DNA from: Aeromicrobium sp. 9AM
Lineage (GTDB): Bacteria > Actinomycetota > Actinomycetes > Propionibacteriales > Nocardioidaceae
DNA: 64,000 nt
NCBI RefSeq assembly: GCF_902506105.1
Contig: NZ_LR733303.1
Span: 682,001-746,000 of the forward strand
Reading direction: 5' to 3'
Under the pieces are notes generated by a model. It was not told the origin of the DNA. It did not search any database and worked only from the letters and a program-made list of their open reading frames with translations. Made by a program: the position numbers and the translations under genes. This document shows, piece after piece, positions 1-10,446 of the stretch; within the stretch, counting starts at the first letter, position 1; each line of letters starts with the position of its first letter.

Positions 1-2
1 TG

Positions 3-1544
<1,542 letters not shown>

Positions 1545-1556
1545 GCGGAGTTCTCA

Positions 1557-1619
1557 TTTCGACAAGCTCAATGAGCGTGTTGTCGCGGCGCGAGCTGTCG
1601 GTCCCAGAGCTCGTCGAAA
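1557..1619. repeat. Palindromic repeat between treS and mak
   Basis: Arms TTTCGACAAGCTC (1557-1569) and GAGCTCGTCGAAA (1607-1619) are inverted with one mismatch. The element is bracketed by near-identical GCATGAGCGGA (1539-1549) and GCATGAGTGGA (1631-1641), which could be a target duplication or simply two start-codon contexts. A frame of 31 codons (1541-1636) runs through it and overlaps both the treS stop and the mak start by ATGA. Similar TTTCGACAAGCTC palindromes are, from memory, dispersed in actinobacterial genomes. Confidence 0.7.
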
Positions 1620-1632
1620 GGACGGTGACGGC

Positions 1633-3042
1633 ATGAGTGGACCTGTTGAAGCGAGTGAAGAGGTGACGTCGCGCGACGAGATGGTCGAGCACCTGGCGGC
1701 GGCGCTGCCGGCCTGGCTGCCGACGCAGCGCTGGTTCGGCGGCAAGGATCGCGAGATCACCGCCGTACGCCCGCTGTCGTGGACGACGCTGCTCGACGGC
1801 GACCCGCTGCTGATCCACCTCGTGGTCGAGGTCGAGCAGGGTGACCGCACCGAGCCCTATCAGCTGCTGATCGGCAGCCGCCAGAGCCAGGTGCCCGATG
1901 TGGCGGCCTCGGCCTCGATCGGGCTGGAGAACGGGCTGACCTGCTACGAGGCCAGCGGCGACGCCGACCTCACGGCCTGCCTGCTCGAGCTGATCATCGC
2001 GGGGGAGGACGTCGACGGCCTCCGCTTCGAGCGCGAGCCCGACGCCGAGCTCACCGGTGGCCTGCGCGCGCACCCCATCACGTCCGAGCAGAGCAACACG
2101 TCGCTGGTCTACGGCAACCAGTACATCCTCAAGCTGTTCCGCAAGCTCACGCCCGGGCTCAACAAGGACCTCATGCTGCACCGGGCGCTTCGCGACGTCG
2201 ACTGCCCGCACATCGCCGACCCGCTCGGCTCGATCTCGGGTGAGCTGCACGGCGAGGAGCTGACGATCGGCATGCTGCAGCGGTTCATGCCCGATGCCGC
2301 CGACGGCTGGGTCATGGCCACCACGAGCGTCCGCGACTTCATGGCCGACTCCGGGGGACTGCCGCCGGAGGAGCTGGGTGGTGACTTCGCCGGCGAGGCC
2401 TACCGGCTGGGCAAGGCCGTCGCGCGGGTCCACGCCGACCTCGCGACGGCGCTGGGCACCGAGCAGGCCGACGGCGCCGAGCTCGAGCGCACGGTTGCCG
2501 CGATGGTCGCGCGCCTCGACCGGGTCACCGCGGAGGTGCCGAGCCTGGCCGATCACGGTCCCGGCCTGCGGGCCGCGTTCGCGAAGCTCACCGACATACG
2601 AGAGCCCGTGTCGATGCAGTACGTCCACGGCGACCTCCACCTCGGGCAGGTGCTCCGCACGATCAACGGCTGGCTGTTGCTCGACTTCGAGGGCGAGCCC
2701 GCCGCGTCACTCGCCGAACGCTCCGCGCTGCGGTCGCCGTTGCGCGACGTCGCGGGGATGCTGCGATCGTTCGACTACGCCGCGCAGCAGCTGCTCGTCG
2801 GCCAGCCGGAGGATCCCGAGCGCACGGCCCGGGCGATGCAGTGGGCGCAGCGCAACCGTTCGGCGTTCTGCGACGGCTATGCGCACGTCGCCGAGCACGA
2901 TCCCCGCGACAGCGCCGACCTCTTGCGTGCCCTCGAGCTCGACAAGGCGGTCTACGAGGTGTCGTACGAGCACGCCAACCGGCCCGACTGGCTGACCGTC
3001 CCGTTGGCCTCGATCGACCGCATCATGGAGGAGACGTCATGA
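1633..3042 (+). CDS. mak: Maltokinase
   Basis: Phosphorylates maltose from TreS to alpha-maltose-1-phosphate, the GlgE substrate for glucan synthesis. The 469-residue length fits Mak/Pep2. The N-terminal cap carries [18 protein letters not shown]. The aminoglycoside-phosphotransferase-like core has the catalytic loop [12 protein letters not shown] (Asp about 334) and the metal-binding LLLDFEGEP (Asp about 351). The ATG at 1633 follows a short frame ending at 1636 (ATGA), so translation may be coupled through the inserted repeat; no strong Shine-Dalgarno is visible. The 3' end overlaps glgB by 4 nt (ATGA), indicating a translationally coupled operon. Maltokinase rather than another APH-fold kinase is supported by the neighbours. 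Confidence 0.93.
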   Translation: MSGPVEASEEVTSRDEMVEHLAAALPAWLPTQRWFGGKDREITAVRPLSWTTLLDGDPLLIHLVVEVEQGDRTEPYQLLIGSRQSQVPDVAASASIGLENGLTCYEASGDADLTACLLELIIAGEDVDGLRFEREPDAELTGGLRAHPITSEQSNTSLVYGNQYILKLFRKLTPGLNKDLMLHRALRDVDCPHIADPLGSISGELHGEELTIGMLQRFMPDAADGWVMATTSVRDFMADSGGLPPEELGGDFAGEAYRLGKAVARVHADLATALGTEQADGAELERTVAAMVARLDRVTAEVPSLADHGPGLRAAFAKLTDIREPVSMQYVHGDLHLGQVLRTINGWLLLDFEGEPAASLAERSALRSPLRDVAGMLRSFDYAAQQLLVGQPEDPERTARAMQWAQRNRSAFCDGYAHVAEHDPRDSADLLRALELDKAVYEVSYEHANRPDWLTVPLASIDRIMEETS

Positions 3043-4934
3043 ACGAGACATACTCCTGGCCCGCAGCGGTGGGCGAGCTCGACCTGCACCTCATCAGCGA
3101 AGGTCGCCACGAGCGGCTCTGGGAGGTGCTCGGCGCCCACGTGCGTACGTACGACGGTCCCGACGGACCGGTCGAAGGCACCTCGTTCGCGGTGTGGGCA
3201 CCCAACGCCCAGGCCGTGCAGGTCGCCGGCGACTTCAACTTCTGGGACAGCGGCAGCCACCCCATGCGGTCCCTCGGCGACGCCGGGGTGTGGGACCTGT
3301 TCGTGCCGGGCATCGGCATCGGCACGCACTACAAGTTCCGCATCCTCGGCCCCGACGGGCAGTGGCACGAGAAGGCCGACCCGATGGCGTTCCGCGCCGA
3401 GGTGCCGCCGGCCACGGCGTCGGTCGTCACGACGCCGCAGCACACGTGGACCGACGCCGCGTGGGTCGCCAAGCGCGACTCGACCGCGTGGCTCGAGGCG
3501 CCGATGAGCATCTACGAGGTGCACCTCGGGTCGTGGCGGCCGGGCCTCGACTACCGCGAGCTCGCCGACGAGCTGGCCGACTACCTGACCGAGACCGGGT
3601 TCACGCATGTCGAGCTCATGCCGATCGCCGAGCACCCGTTCGGCGGCTCGTGGGGCTACCAGGTCACCTCTTACTATGCGCCGACTTCGCGGTTCGGCTC
3701 GCCCGACGACTTCCGTTGGTTCGTCGACGAGCTGCACCAGCGCGGTTTCGGCGTCATCGTCGACTGGGTGCCGGCGCACTTCCCGCGCGACGAGTGGGCG
3801 CTGGCGCGCTTCGACGGCACTCCTCTCTATGAGCACCCGGACCCGCGCCGCGGCGAGCAGCCCGACTGGGGCACGTACGTCTTCGACTTCGGACGCCCGG
3901 AGGTCCGCAACTTCCTCGTGGCCAACGCGCTGTTCTGGCTCGAGGAGTTCCACCTCGACGGCCTGCGCGTCGACGCCGTGGCGTCGATGCTCTACCTCGA
4001 CTACTCCCGCAAGGACGGGGAGTGGGTCGCCAACCAGCACGGAGGCCGGGAGAACCTCGAAGCCGTCCAGCTGCTGCAGGAGCTCAACGCGACGGTCTAC
4101 AAGCACCACCCGGGCGTCGTCATGATCGCGGAGGAGTCGACCGCGTGGCCCGGCGTCAGCAAGCCCACCGACAGCGGCGGGCTCGGATTCGGCTTCAAGT
4201 GGAACATGGGCTGGATGCACGACACGTTGAGCTTCCTCGGCCACGAGCCGGTGCACCGCTCCTACCACCACGGCGAGATGACGTTCTCGATCGACTATGC
4301 CTGGACCGAGAACTTCATCCTGCCGCTGTCGCACGACGAGGTCGTGCACGGCAAGGGGTCGCTGTGGCAGCGGATGCCGGGCGACGACTGGAACAAGGCG
4401 GCCGGCGTACGTTCTCTGTTGGCGTTCATGTGGGCCCACCCGGGCAAGCAGATGCTGTTCATGGGCGGTGAGTTCGGCCAGGCGAGCGAGTGGGCCGAGT
4501 CGCGGTCACTGGAGTGGCACGAGCTCGACCAGCCGCTGCACTCCGGGATCCTGCACCTGGTCAGCGACCTCAACGCGTACTACCGCGAAGCGCCCGCGCT
4601 CTACTCGGCCGACGGCAAGCCGGAGGGCTTCCAGTGGATCGACGCCAGCGACGTCGCCGGCAACGTGATCTGCTTCCTGCGCATCGGTTCCGACGGCTCG
4701 ACGCTCGCCTGCGTCGCCAACTTCTCGGGCGGCCCACACCACGACTATCGCGTCGGGCTGCCGTCGTCGGGCTCGTGGCGCGAGGTGATCAACACCGACA
4801 GCGAGGTCTACGGCGGATCCGGTGTGGGCAATCTCGGCGCGGTGGAGGCGACCGACGAGCCGTGGCACGGGCAGCCCGCCTCGGCACTGCTGCAGCTGCC
4901 GCCCGCGGGCGTGCTCTGGCTCGCGCCTGCGTGA
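3039..4934 (+). CDS. glgB: 1,4-alpha-glucan branching enzyme
   Basis: Introduces alpha-1,6 branches in cytoplasmic glucan. 631 residues: an N-terminal CBM48-like module (about 48-115, [20 protein letters not shown]) then the GH13 barrel. Catalytic residues are the nucleophile Asp312 ([12 protein letters not shown]), Glu365/366 ([12 protein letters not shown]) and Asp433 ([14 protein letters not shown]). LSFLGHEP and [11 protein letters not shown] are typical GlgB landmarks. It is shorter than the E. coli enzyme because the first N-terminal domain is reduced. The ATG at 3039 was chosen because it gives an ATGA overlap with mak and matches the family N-terminus; upstream in-frame codons lie inside mak. 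With treS and mak it forms a three-gene unit of the GlgE route. Confidence 0.97.
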   Translation: MNETYSWPAAVGELDLHLISEGRHERLWEVLGAHVRTYDGPDGPVEGTSFAVWAPNAQAVQVAGDFNFWDSGSHPMRSLGDAGVWDLFVPGIGIGTHYKFRILGPDGQWHEKADPMAFRAEVPPATASVVTTPQHTWTDAAWVAKRDSTAWLEAPMSIYEVHLGSWRPGLDYRELADELADYLTETGFTHVELMPIAEHPFGGSWGYQVTSYYAPTSRFGSPDDFRWFVDELHQRGFGVIVDWVPAHFPRDEWALARFDGTPLYEHPDPRRGEQPDWGTYVFDFGRPEVRNFLVANALFWLEEFHLDGLRVDAVASMLYLDYSRKDGEWVANQHGGRENLEAVQLLQELNATVYKHHPGVVMIAEESTAWPGVSKPTDSGGLGFGFKWNMGWMHDTLSFLGHEPVHRSYHHGEMTFSIDYAWTENFILPLSHDEVVHGKGSLWQRMPGDDWNKAAGVRSLLAFMWAHPGKQMLFMGGEFGQASEWAESRSLEWHELDQPLHSGILHLVSDLNAYYREAPALYSADGKPEGFQWIDASDVAGNVICFLRIGSDGSTLACVANFSGGPHHDYRVGLPSSGSWREVINTDSEVYGGSGVGNLGAVEATDEPWHGQPASALLQLPPAGVLWLAPA

Positions 4935-5048
4935 CTTGGGCCACATCGGCACATGACTTTCCGACGGTCACGATCGTTGATCCAGAAGTGACTCCAGCGA
5001 GCCGCGATCCGGCGTGTCCGGCGCGATTCGCCGGGTGTCGAGAACCAA

Positions 5049-5077
5049 TGTGACACACGGTACGCATGGGGCATACT
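5049..5077 (+). promoter_or_regulatory. Putative housekeeping promoter for the coiled-coil pair
   Basis: TGTGAC (5049-5054), a 17-nt spacer and CATACT (5072-5077) resemble -35/-10 elements. Transcription would start near 5084, about 33 nt before the ATG at 5117, with a purine-rich GAAAGGGA ribosome site in between. This is pattern matching only. Confidence 0.4.
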
Positions 5078-5116
5078 GAGCAGCGAAGTGCCACCAGCGG
5101 CAGATGAAAGGGAGTC

Positions 5117-7843
5117 ATGACCGACTCAGAGTCCAACCAGCCGGTCGAGCGTCGGCGCGCCGACCCGTTGCAGGTCGCAGCGGATCAGCTCGCGAGCGAC
5201 GAAGGGGACAGCGCACCCGCGCCGAAGCGTGAGTCGGCCGAGGTCAACCACCCCTCGCCGCGCCACACTCCGGTCGACGCCCTCTCGCAGGCCGCTGCGA
5301 GCATCGAGGAGGACTCGTCCGACGAGGGCGATGACGACAGCCCCCGCGCCCGCCGGGCTGCCGCCCGTGCTGCGCGCCAGGCCGCAGCCGACAAGCGCAA
5401 GGCCGAGCGGGCCGCCGCCAAGGCGTACGCCGCGTCCAAGCGCCACGCCGTACGCAACGACGGCGGTGGGGCTGATGACGCTCCCAAGGAGAAGACCCTC
5501 GCCGAGAAGCTCGACGCCGCTCGCGAAGCCGTGTCGACCCCGCCGGATCAGGTCGAGGCCGAGGCCGAGACCACCCAGACATTCGATGCCGTGAACGACC
5601 ACGCTCCTGCCGAGGAGGCGGCTCCCGAAACCCCCGCTGCCGAGCAGCCCGGCGAGACCACCGCCGCGTGGCCCGCGGTCGAGGACACGCCCCGCAGCTC
5701 GCCGTTCTCCCGTCTGGGCAGCGCGCCGACCGCAGGACAGTTCTCGAACGACGAGGAGCCGTCCGCACCGCAGCCCGAGGCCGCCGAGCTCCAGCCCGAG
5801 GTCGTGGAGGAGCCCGTCGTCGAGACGATCGAGAACGAAGCGCCGGCCGCGGAACCCGCTCCCGCTGAGCCGGAGCGCGAGCCGGAGCCTGTGCCGGTTG
5901 CGGAGCAGGAGCCCGCCCCGGTCGCCGAGCCTGAGCCTGAGCCTGAGCGCGTTGCCGAGCCGGAGCCTGCTCCGGTCGAGGCCCGCCAGGAGACACCGGC
6001 TCCCGAGCCGGTCGCGCAGTCGACCCCGGCAGCCGAGCCCGCACCGGCCACGTTCGCCGAGAAGCTGGCGGCAGCCAGTGCGGCCGCGCAGCAGCGTGTT
6101 GCCGCGGCACGTGCCGAGGCAGCCCGCCTGATGGAGGAGGCTGCCCGCGAGCGCGCTGAGGTGTCCGCACGCCTGCAGTCCGACGAGGCCGCCCAGCGCG
6201 AGATCGCGGCTCAGAAGCTCAAGGCCGCTGAGCAGGCCGCCGCCGAGCGGGTCAGTGCCGCCCAGCAGGAGGCCGACCGGGTCACCGCGGAGATCGAGCG
6301 CGAGCGCGCGGCCGCGGCCGCCAAGATCGCCGAGCTCCAGAAGGCCGCCGACGAGCGGGTCGCGGCTGCCAAGGCCGAGGCCGAGCGCCAGGCCCAGCAG
6401 CGCATCCAGCAGGCCAACGCCGAGGCGTTGCGTCTCGCCGACGAGGCCGAGGCCGAGGCCAAGCGGGTGGCTGAGCGCCGCCTCGCCGAGTCCGAGAAGG
6501 CCGCCGAAGAGGCCGCCACCCGGCGCCTCGAGGCAGCCGAACAGGATGCGCAGCGCCGCATCGAGGCTGCCCGTGCGGAGGCCGAGAAGGTTGCCGCCCA
6601 GGCTGCCGCCGATCGCGAGGCCGCGCTGACGCAGCTCGCCAAGGAGCGCGAAGCCGCTGACGCCCGCCTGGTCGAGGTCAAGGCCGAGGCCGAGCGCATC
6701 GTCGCGGAGGCTGACCGTACGTCCGCCAGCCACGTCGCCGCGGCACAGGCCGAGGCCGAGAAGGTCGCGCAGCAGGCGGCCGCCGATCGTGAGGCCGCAC
6801 TGGCCCAGCTCGCCAAGGAGCGCGAGGAGGCCGACGCCCGACTGGCCGAGGTCAAGGCCGAGGCCGAGCGCACCGTCCGCGAGGCCGAGGAGTCAGCCGG
6901 ATCCCACGTCGCTGCCGCCAAGGCTGAGGCGGAGAAGTTCGCTCAGGAGACCGCCGCCGAGCGCGTCGCCATCGCCGTACGCGTGTCCGACGCCGAGCGT
7001 GCCGCGGAGGAGAAGCTCGTCGCCGCCAAGGTCCAGGCCGATCGACTCGCCGCAGAAGCCGCTCAGCGTCACGCGGAGGCCGCCGCCGAGCTCGCGCGTG
7101 AGCGTGACGAGGCCAAGGCACTCGTCGAGCGGGCCAACGAAGAGGCCGACAAGCTCGCCAAGGAGGCCGAGGCAGAACGCGCCGAGGCCGCCGAGAAGCT
7201 GGCCGAGGCCGAGCGCATGGCCGCCGAGAAGATCCGTGCCGCACAGGCCGAGGCCGAGCGAGTGGCCGCCGAGGCCAACGAAGCCGCTCGCCTCGCCGGC
7301 GAGGCTCGCGAGAAGGCCGAGCGCAAGCTCGCCGAGGACGTCGAGGCAGCTCGCCTCGACGCCGAGCGCAAGATCGCCCAGGCCGAGAAGGACGCTGCCG
7401 AGCGCATCGCCCAGGCACAGGCCGAGGCGCGCCGTCTCGCGGAGAAGTCCGAGCAGGATGCCCGTGAACGTGTCGCCGCGGCACAGGCCGAGGCCGAACG
7501 CGTCACCGTCCAGTCCAAGCGTGATGCCCAGGAGCGACTTAGCCAGGCCGTCGCCGCGGCTCGCTCCGCCGCTGAAGAGAAGCTGCAGGAGGCAGAGCGC
7601 ACGGCGCTCGAATGGGTCGCCGCCGCCGAGGCCGAGGCTGAGCGCGTCGCGCAGGAGCACATCGTCATGGCGAACCACTCGTCGGCGTCGACGCCGCTGA
7701 CGACCCCCGAGCCACTCGTCGACGAGTACGTCGATGAGGCGCCGGACGCCGCAGACACCGATGATCATTCGCCCGAGGAGGTGAATGACGACTCCGGGCA
7801 GGTCGCCCCCAAGATCAAAAAAAGGGTCGTCCGACGCAAGTGA
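5117..7843 (+). CDS. Large Ala/Glu-rich coiled-coil protein, function unknown
   Basis: 908 residues of extreme composition. Residues 1-60 are mixed polar; 60-120 are Arg/Ala/Lys-rich; about 120-310 is acidic with Pro-Glu repeats (EPEPVPVAEQEPAPVAEPEP); about 315-845 is one long predicted coiled coil built from units like AQAEAERVA, including a 58-residue tandem repeat (6578-6925). The tail is acidic then basic, KIKKRVVRRK. No signal peptide, membrane segment or catalytic motif is visible. Third positions are strongly G/C in this frame, so it is coding although antisense frames are also open. The 3' end overlaps the next gene by 59 nt and contains an A7 run. It resembles filament- or scaffold-type proteins (DivIVA/SMC-like coils) only in architecture; no homologue is claimed. 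Confidence 0.8.
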   Translation: MTDSESNQPVERRRADPLQVAADQLASDEGDSAPAPKRESAEVNHPSPRHTPVDALSQAAASIEEDSSDEGDDDSPRARRAAARAARQAAADKRKAERAAAKAYAASKRHAVRNDGGGADDAPKEKTLAEKLDAAREAVSTPPDQVEAEAETTQTFDAVNDHAPAEEAAPETPAAEQPGETTAAWPAVEDTPRSSPFSRLGSAPTAGQFSNDEEPSAPQPEAAELQPEVVEEPVVETIENEAPAAEPAPAEPEREPEPVPVAEQEPAPVAEPEPEPERVAEPEPAPVEARQETPAPEPVAQSTPAAEPAPATFAEKLAAASAAAQQRVAAARAEAARLMEEAARERAEVSARLQSDEAAQREIAAQKLKAAEQAAAERVSAAQQEADRVTAEIERERAAAAAKIAELQKAADERVAAAKAEAERQAQQRIQQANAEALRLADEAEAEAKRVAERRLAESEKAAEEAATRRLEAAEQDAQRRIEAARAEAEKVAAQAAADREAALTQLAKEREAADARLVEVKAEAERIVAEADRTSASHVAAAQAEAEKVAQQAAADREAALAQLAKEREEADARLAEVKAEAERTVREAEESAGSHVAAAKAEAEKFAQETAAERVAIAVRVSDAERAAEEKLVAAKVQADRLAAEAAQRHAEAAAELARERDEAKALVERANEEADKLAKEAEAERAEAAEKLAEAERMAAEKIRAAQAEAERVAAEANEAARLAGEAREKAERKLAEDVEAARLDAERKIAQAEKDAAERIAQAQAEARRLAEKSEQDARERVAAAQAEAERVTVQSKRDAQERLSQAVAAARSAAEEKLQEAERTALEWVAAAEAEAERVAQEHIVMANHSSASTPLTTPEPLVDEYVDEAPDAADTDDHSPEEVNDDSGQVAPKIKKRVVRRK
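6578..6925 (+). repeat. 58-codon in-frame tandem repeat
   Basis: Two consecutive 174-nt units (6578-6751 and 6752-6925) encode near-identical 58-residue segments, each starting EAEKVA and containing QLAKERE, ADARL, EVKAEAER and SHVAAA; a diverged third unit starts at 6926 (EAEKFAQETAAER). The phase is kept, so copy number would change only coil length. Confidence 0.85.
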
Positions 7844-10259
7844 GGTCCTGACTGCCGGCTCGATCGTCGCCGATCTCGACGACGACGAGCCCGACTCGGT
7901 CGAGCCTGTCGCACCCGAGGAGTCTGACGTCCTCGAGACCGACGAAGACGTCGTCGACGACGGCGAGCTCGTCGCCGACGCCGACCCCCCGGAGCCGGTC
8001 GAGGACGTCGCGATGGCGTCGATCGCCCCTGCGGGTCCCAGCCGGCGCGAGCTCAAGGCGCAGGCCAAGGCTGCGCGTCGCCAGGAGCGCGAGGAGGCCG
8101 CTCAGGCGAAGCTCGATGCCAAGAGGGAGGCGCGCGAGGCTCGCGCACAGGCGAAGCACCAAGCCGTCGAGGATCGCGCACAGGCCAAGCAGCAGGTTCG
8201 CGAGGAGCGCGAGAACGCCAAGCAGCAGGCCCGCGAGGAGCGCGAGAACGCCAAGCAGCAGGCTCACGAAGAGCGCGAGACCGCCAAGCAGCAGGCGGCC
8301 GCGGCCCGTGAGCAGGAGGCCGCCGATCGCGCCGCGGCTCTCGAGCAGGAAGCCCGCGAGCAGGAAGCCCGCGAGCAGAAGGCCCGTGAGCAGGAAGCCC
8401 GTGAGCAGGAAGCTCGTGACAACGAGGCCCGTGAGCAGGAAGCCCGTGACAACGAGGCCCGTGAGCAGGAAGCCCGTGACAACGAGGCTCGTGAGCGGGA
8501 GGCCCGCGACCAGGAAGCGGCTGACGCCGAGGCGCGCGAGACGACCGACGACGAGGTGGAACAGACTCCTGAGTCCTCCGCCGAGCCGATCGTGGAGCCC
8601 GAGGCGCAGCCCGTGGCTCCCTCTGAAGCGAGCGTAGGACTGGCCAAGCGACTCGAGGCCGAGCGCGTACGACTCGCCGAGCAGCGCGAGCAGCGTGAGG
8701 CCGAGGAGCAGCAGCGACAGGAGCGCGAGAAGGCCGAGGCTGAGGCTGCCGAAGCCAAGATCGCTGCCCGCCGCGAGCGCGATGAAGCGAAGTCGGCGAC
8801 CCGCCAGGCTCGCGTCGACGCGAAGCTTGAGCGCAAGCAGGCCAAGCAGGCCCGCCTGGACGCGAAGCTGGCTGCCCGCCAGCAGCGCAACGAGGAGCGC
8901 GAGCAGGCCGCCGCAGCCAAGGTGCAGGCTCGTGCCGAGCGCGCGGCTGCCAAGGCCGCCGCGCGCGTCGACACGCGTACGGCCGCGATGGAGGCCCCGG
9001 AGCTGACGGCACCTGACTCCGCAGGCGGGGAGGTCGAGGTGGAGGTCGCTGCCGCGGCAGCGCTCCAGAGTGCAGATCTCGGCGCTGTCGAGGAAGTGGT
9101 CGCCGAGCCCCTCGCCGAGGAGCAGCCCGAACCGGTCGACGAGACAGTGGATCCAGAGGAGTCGCCGGACGACGCCACGGAAACTGAGGCCGTCGAGACG
9201 CCGGTCGGGGTCGACCGTCCGGATCGCCAGCAGGCCAAGGTCGAGGCCAAGGAGGCCAGGCTCGCCGCGCGCCGTGAGCGTGCCGACGCCAAGCAGGCCG
9301 CCCGGCAGACCCGTGAGGAGGCCAAGCAGGCGGCCCGTAGCGAACGCATCGCAGCCAAGGAAGCCCTCCGGCTCGAGCGTGCTGAGGCCAAGAACGCCGC
9401 GCGACAGGCACGCGAGGACGCCGAGGAGGCCGAGCGCCGCGAGCGTGAGGCGGTCGAGCAGAAGGCACGTGAGGACGCCGAGGCGGCGGATCGCCGCGAG
9501 CGCGGGGAGGCCGTGCAGGCCGCGCTGGCGGCCGCCCAGGTCGAAGCGGAGGCCGAGGCCGAGCCGGAGGCCGAGGAGGTCGACGAGTCATCGGCCGACG
9601 ACGACGTCGCCAACGACGCCGTCGACGATGCCGAGACGGAGGTCGAGGCCGAAACCGAGACCGCCGACGAGACCGCCGACGAGGTCGACGACGAGGTCGA
9701 GGTCGACACCGCGGTCGCCGCGCAGGAGGCCGCGGGCGACGCCAAGGACGCAGCCCGTCGCGAGCGCCAGGAAGCCAAGGAGGCGGCCCGTCGCGAGCGT
9801 GAGGACTCCAAGGCTGCCGCCCGCGAGGCCAAGGCAGCGCGCCGAGCGGAGAAGCGGGACGATCGCATCGTCGAGGCTCCCCGCGAGCCCAAGGTCTCGT
9901 TACTCGAACGCCGGCGCCAGAAGGCCGATGGACGCGAGCCCGGCGCCAGCTCGGGCGGTCGTAACGCCGTCGCGGTCCTCGCTGTCGCGGTCGGCGTCGT
10001 GGGTCTCACCGCTTCACTCCTGCTGGCCATCGGCGCATTCATGGCGGCGCTCGGCACGACCGACAGCAACGCGGCGTACGACGCCCTCTCATCGGTCTGC
10101 GACCTGCTGGTCGGCCCGCTCCGTGATGTCTTCACCTTCTCGGGCACGAACGCCGAGATGAAGGAAGCCGTCGTGGCATGGGGTGCCGGCTCGATGATCT
10201 ACGTCCTCGTCGGCATGTTCGCGCAGTCCTATCTCCGGTCGCGCATCGACGAGGACTGA
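7785..10259 (+). CDS. Membrane-anchored charged coiled-coil protein, function unknown
   Basis: 824 residues. An acidic N-terminus (about 25-85) is followed by alternating highly charged Lys/Arg/Glu/Ala coiled-coil blocks (about 85-250, 290-420, 480-590, 640-720) separated by acidic linkers. There are two likely membrane helices near the end: about 727-756 (AVAVLAVAVGVVGLTASLLL) and about 795-815 (AWGAGSMIYVLVGMFAQSYL), leaving a short charged tail RSRIDED. A decapeptide repeat (EAREQEARDN) lies at 8401-8490. ATG 7785 was chosen because AGGAGG sits directly upstream; it lies inside the preceding gene, implying coupled translation. The topology suggests a long cytoplasmic coil tethered to the membrane. 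Alternatively the two genes are one protein joined by a frameshift at 7817-7823. Confidence 0.75.
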   Translation: MTTPGRSPPRSKKGSSDASEVLTAGSIVADLDDDEPDSVEPVAPEESDVLETDEDVVDDGELVADADPPEPVEDVAMASIAPAGPSRRELKAQAKAARRQEREEAAQAKLDAKREAREARAQAKHQAVEDRAQAKQQVREERENAKQQAREERENAKQQAHEERETAKQQAAAAREQEAADRAAALEQEAREQEAREQKAREQEAREQEARDNEAREQEARDNEAREQEARDNEAREREARDQEAADAEARETTDDEVEQTPESSAEPIVEPEAQPVAPSEASVGLAKRLEAERVRLAEQREQREAEEQQRQEREKAEAEAAEAKIAARRERDEAKSATRQARVDAKLERKQAKQARLDAKLAARQQRNEEREQAAAAKVQARAERAAAKAAARVDTRTAAMEAPELTAPDSAGGEVEVEVAAAAALQSADLGAVEEVVAEPLAEEQPEPVDETVDPEESPDDATETEAVETPVGVDRPDRQQAKVEAKEARLAARRERADAKQAARQTREEAKQAARSERIAAKEALRLERAEAKNAARQAREDAEEAERREREAVEQKAREDAEAADRRERGEAVQAALAAAQVEAEAEAEPEAEEVDESSADDDVANDAVDDAETEVEAETETADETADEVDDEVEVDTAVAAQEAAGDAKDAARRERQEAKEAARREREDSKAAAREAKAARRAEKRDDRIVEAPREPKVSLLERRRQKADGREPGASSGGRNAVAVLAVAVGVVGLTASLLLAIGAFMAALGTTDSNAAYDALSSVCDLLVGPLRDVFTFSGTNAEMKEAVVAWGAGSMIYVLVGMFAQSYLRSRIDED
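7817..7823 (+). other. A7 run in the overlap of the two coiled-coil genes
   Basis: Seven consecutive A followed by GGG, read ATC AAA AAA AGG in the upstream gene. A +1 slip (AAA to AAA re-pairing is possible) moves ribosomes into the downstream frame (AAA AAA GGG TCG) and would bypass the upstream stop at 7841-7843. Such A runs are rare in DNA of this GC content. Ribosomal or polymerase slippage, or a base-calling indel, are all possible. Confidence 0.5.
8401..8490 (+). repeat. 30-nt in-frame direct repeats
   Basis: Three almost identical 30-nt units (8401-8430, 8431-8460, 8461-8490) encode the decapeptide repeat EQEARDNEAR. They are preceded from about 8343 by 15-nt half-units encoding EQEAR. 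The repeat is codon-phased with no spacer, so it is a protein repeat and not a CRISPR array. Confidence 0.9.
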
Positions 10260-10277
10260 GCGTGCAAGTGTGACCTA

Positions 10278-10296
10278 ACCCATGCGACACATGGGT
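10278..10296. other. Small palindrome after the coiled-coil gene
   Basis: ACCCATG and CATGGGT arms (7 bp) around a CGACA loop, 19 nt downstream of the stop at 10259. It could be a weak terminator hairpin or a protein-binding palindrome in the etfB upstream region; there is no U tract. Confidence 0.35.
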
Positions 10297-10308
10297 CGAT
10301 CCGATTGC

Positions 10309-10323
10309 TACCTCTAGGTAACA
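10309..10323 (+). promoter_or_regulatory. Shared TACC-N4-GGTAACA motif, copy 1 (upstream of etfB)
   Basis: TACCTCTAGGTAACA, in which TACCTCTAGGTA is a palindrome with 5-bp arms. A copy matching 13 of 15 bases lies at 12342-12356 upstream of the peptide-transporter gene, at a similar distance from the start codon (about 124 versus 102 nt). A common regulator is inferred. The GTAACA part recalls half-sites of actinobacterial MtrA, which I cannot verify. Confidence 0.4.
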
Positions 10324-10446
10324 TTCAGATGACGAAGGGCCGCCAGTTTCGGCGCCACATGGCGTGGGATGGTGGCTCTCACACAGTCCAGAGACTGCCG
10401 TGACGGCCGCTCGGTCGTTGCGCCCCAGATTCACAGGAGGGTCCTC

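Noticed and set aside
2952-4439. 495-codon minus-strand frame opposite glgB
   Set aside because: glgB has all catalytic residues; the antisense frame is an Arg/Val/Leu-rich shadow.
5126-6733. Long open frame on the minus strand (535 codons, Gly/Leu-rich) opposite the first coiled-coil gene
   Set aside because: Antisense shadow: high GC and Ala/Glu codons leave the opposite strand free of stops; composition is low-complexity with no domain and no ribosome site.
8343-8490. CRISPR-like direct repeats
   Set aside because: Units of 30 and 15 nt are contiguous, codon-phased, have no spacers and lie in a coding frame.
8264-10147. 627-codon Ser/Ala/Arg-rich frame opposite the second coiled-coil gene
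   Set aside because: Same antisense effect; the sense frame has the coding third-position bias and clear membrane helices.
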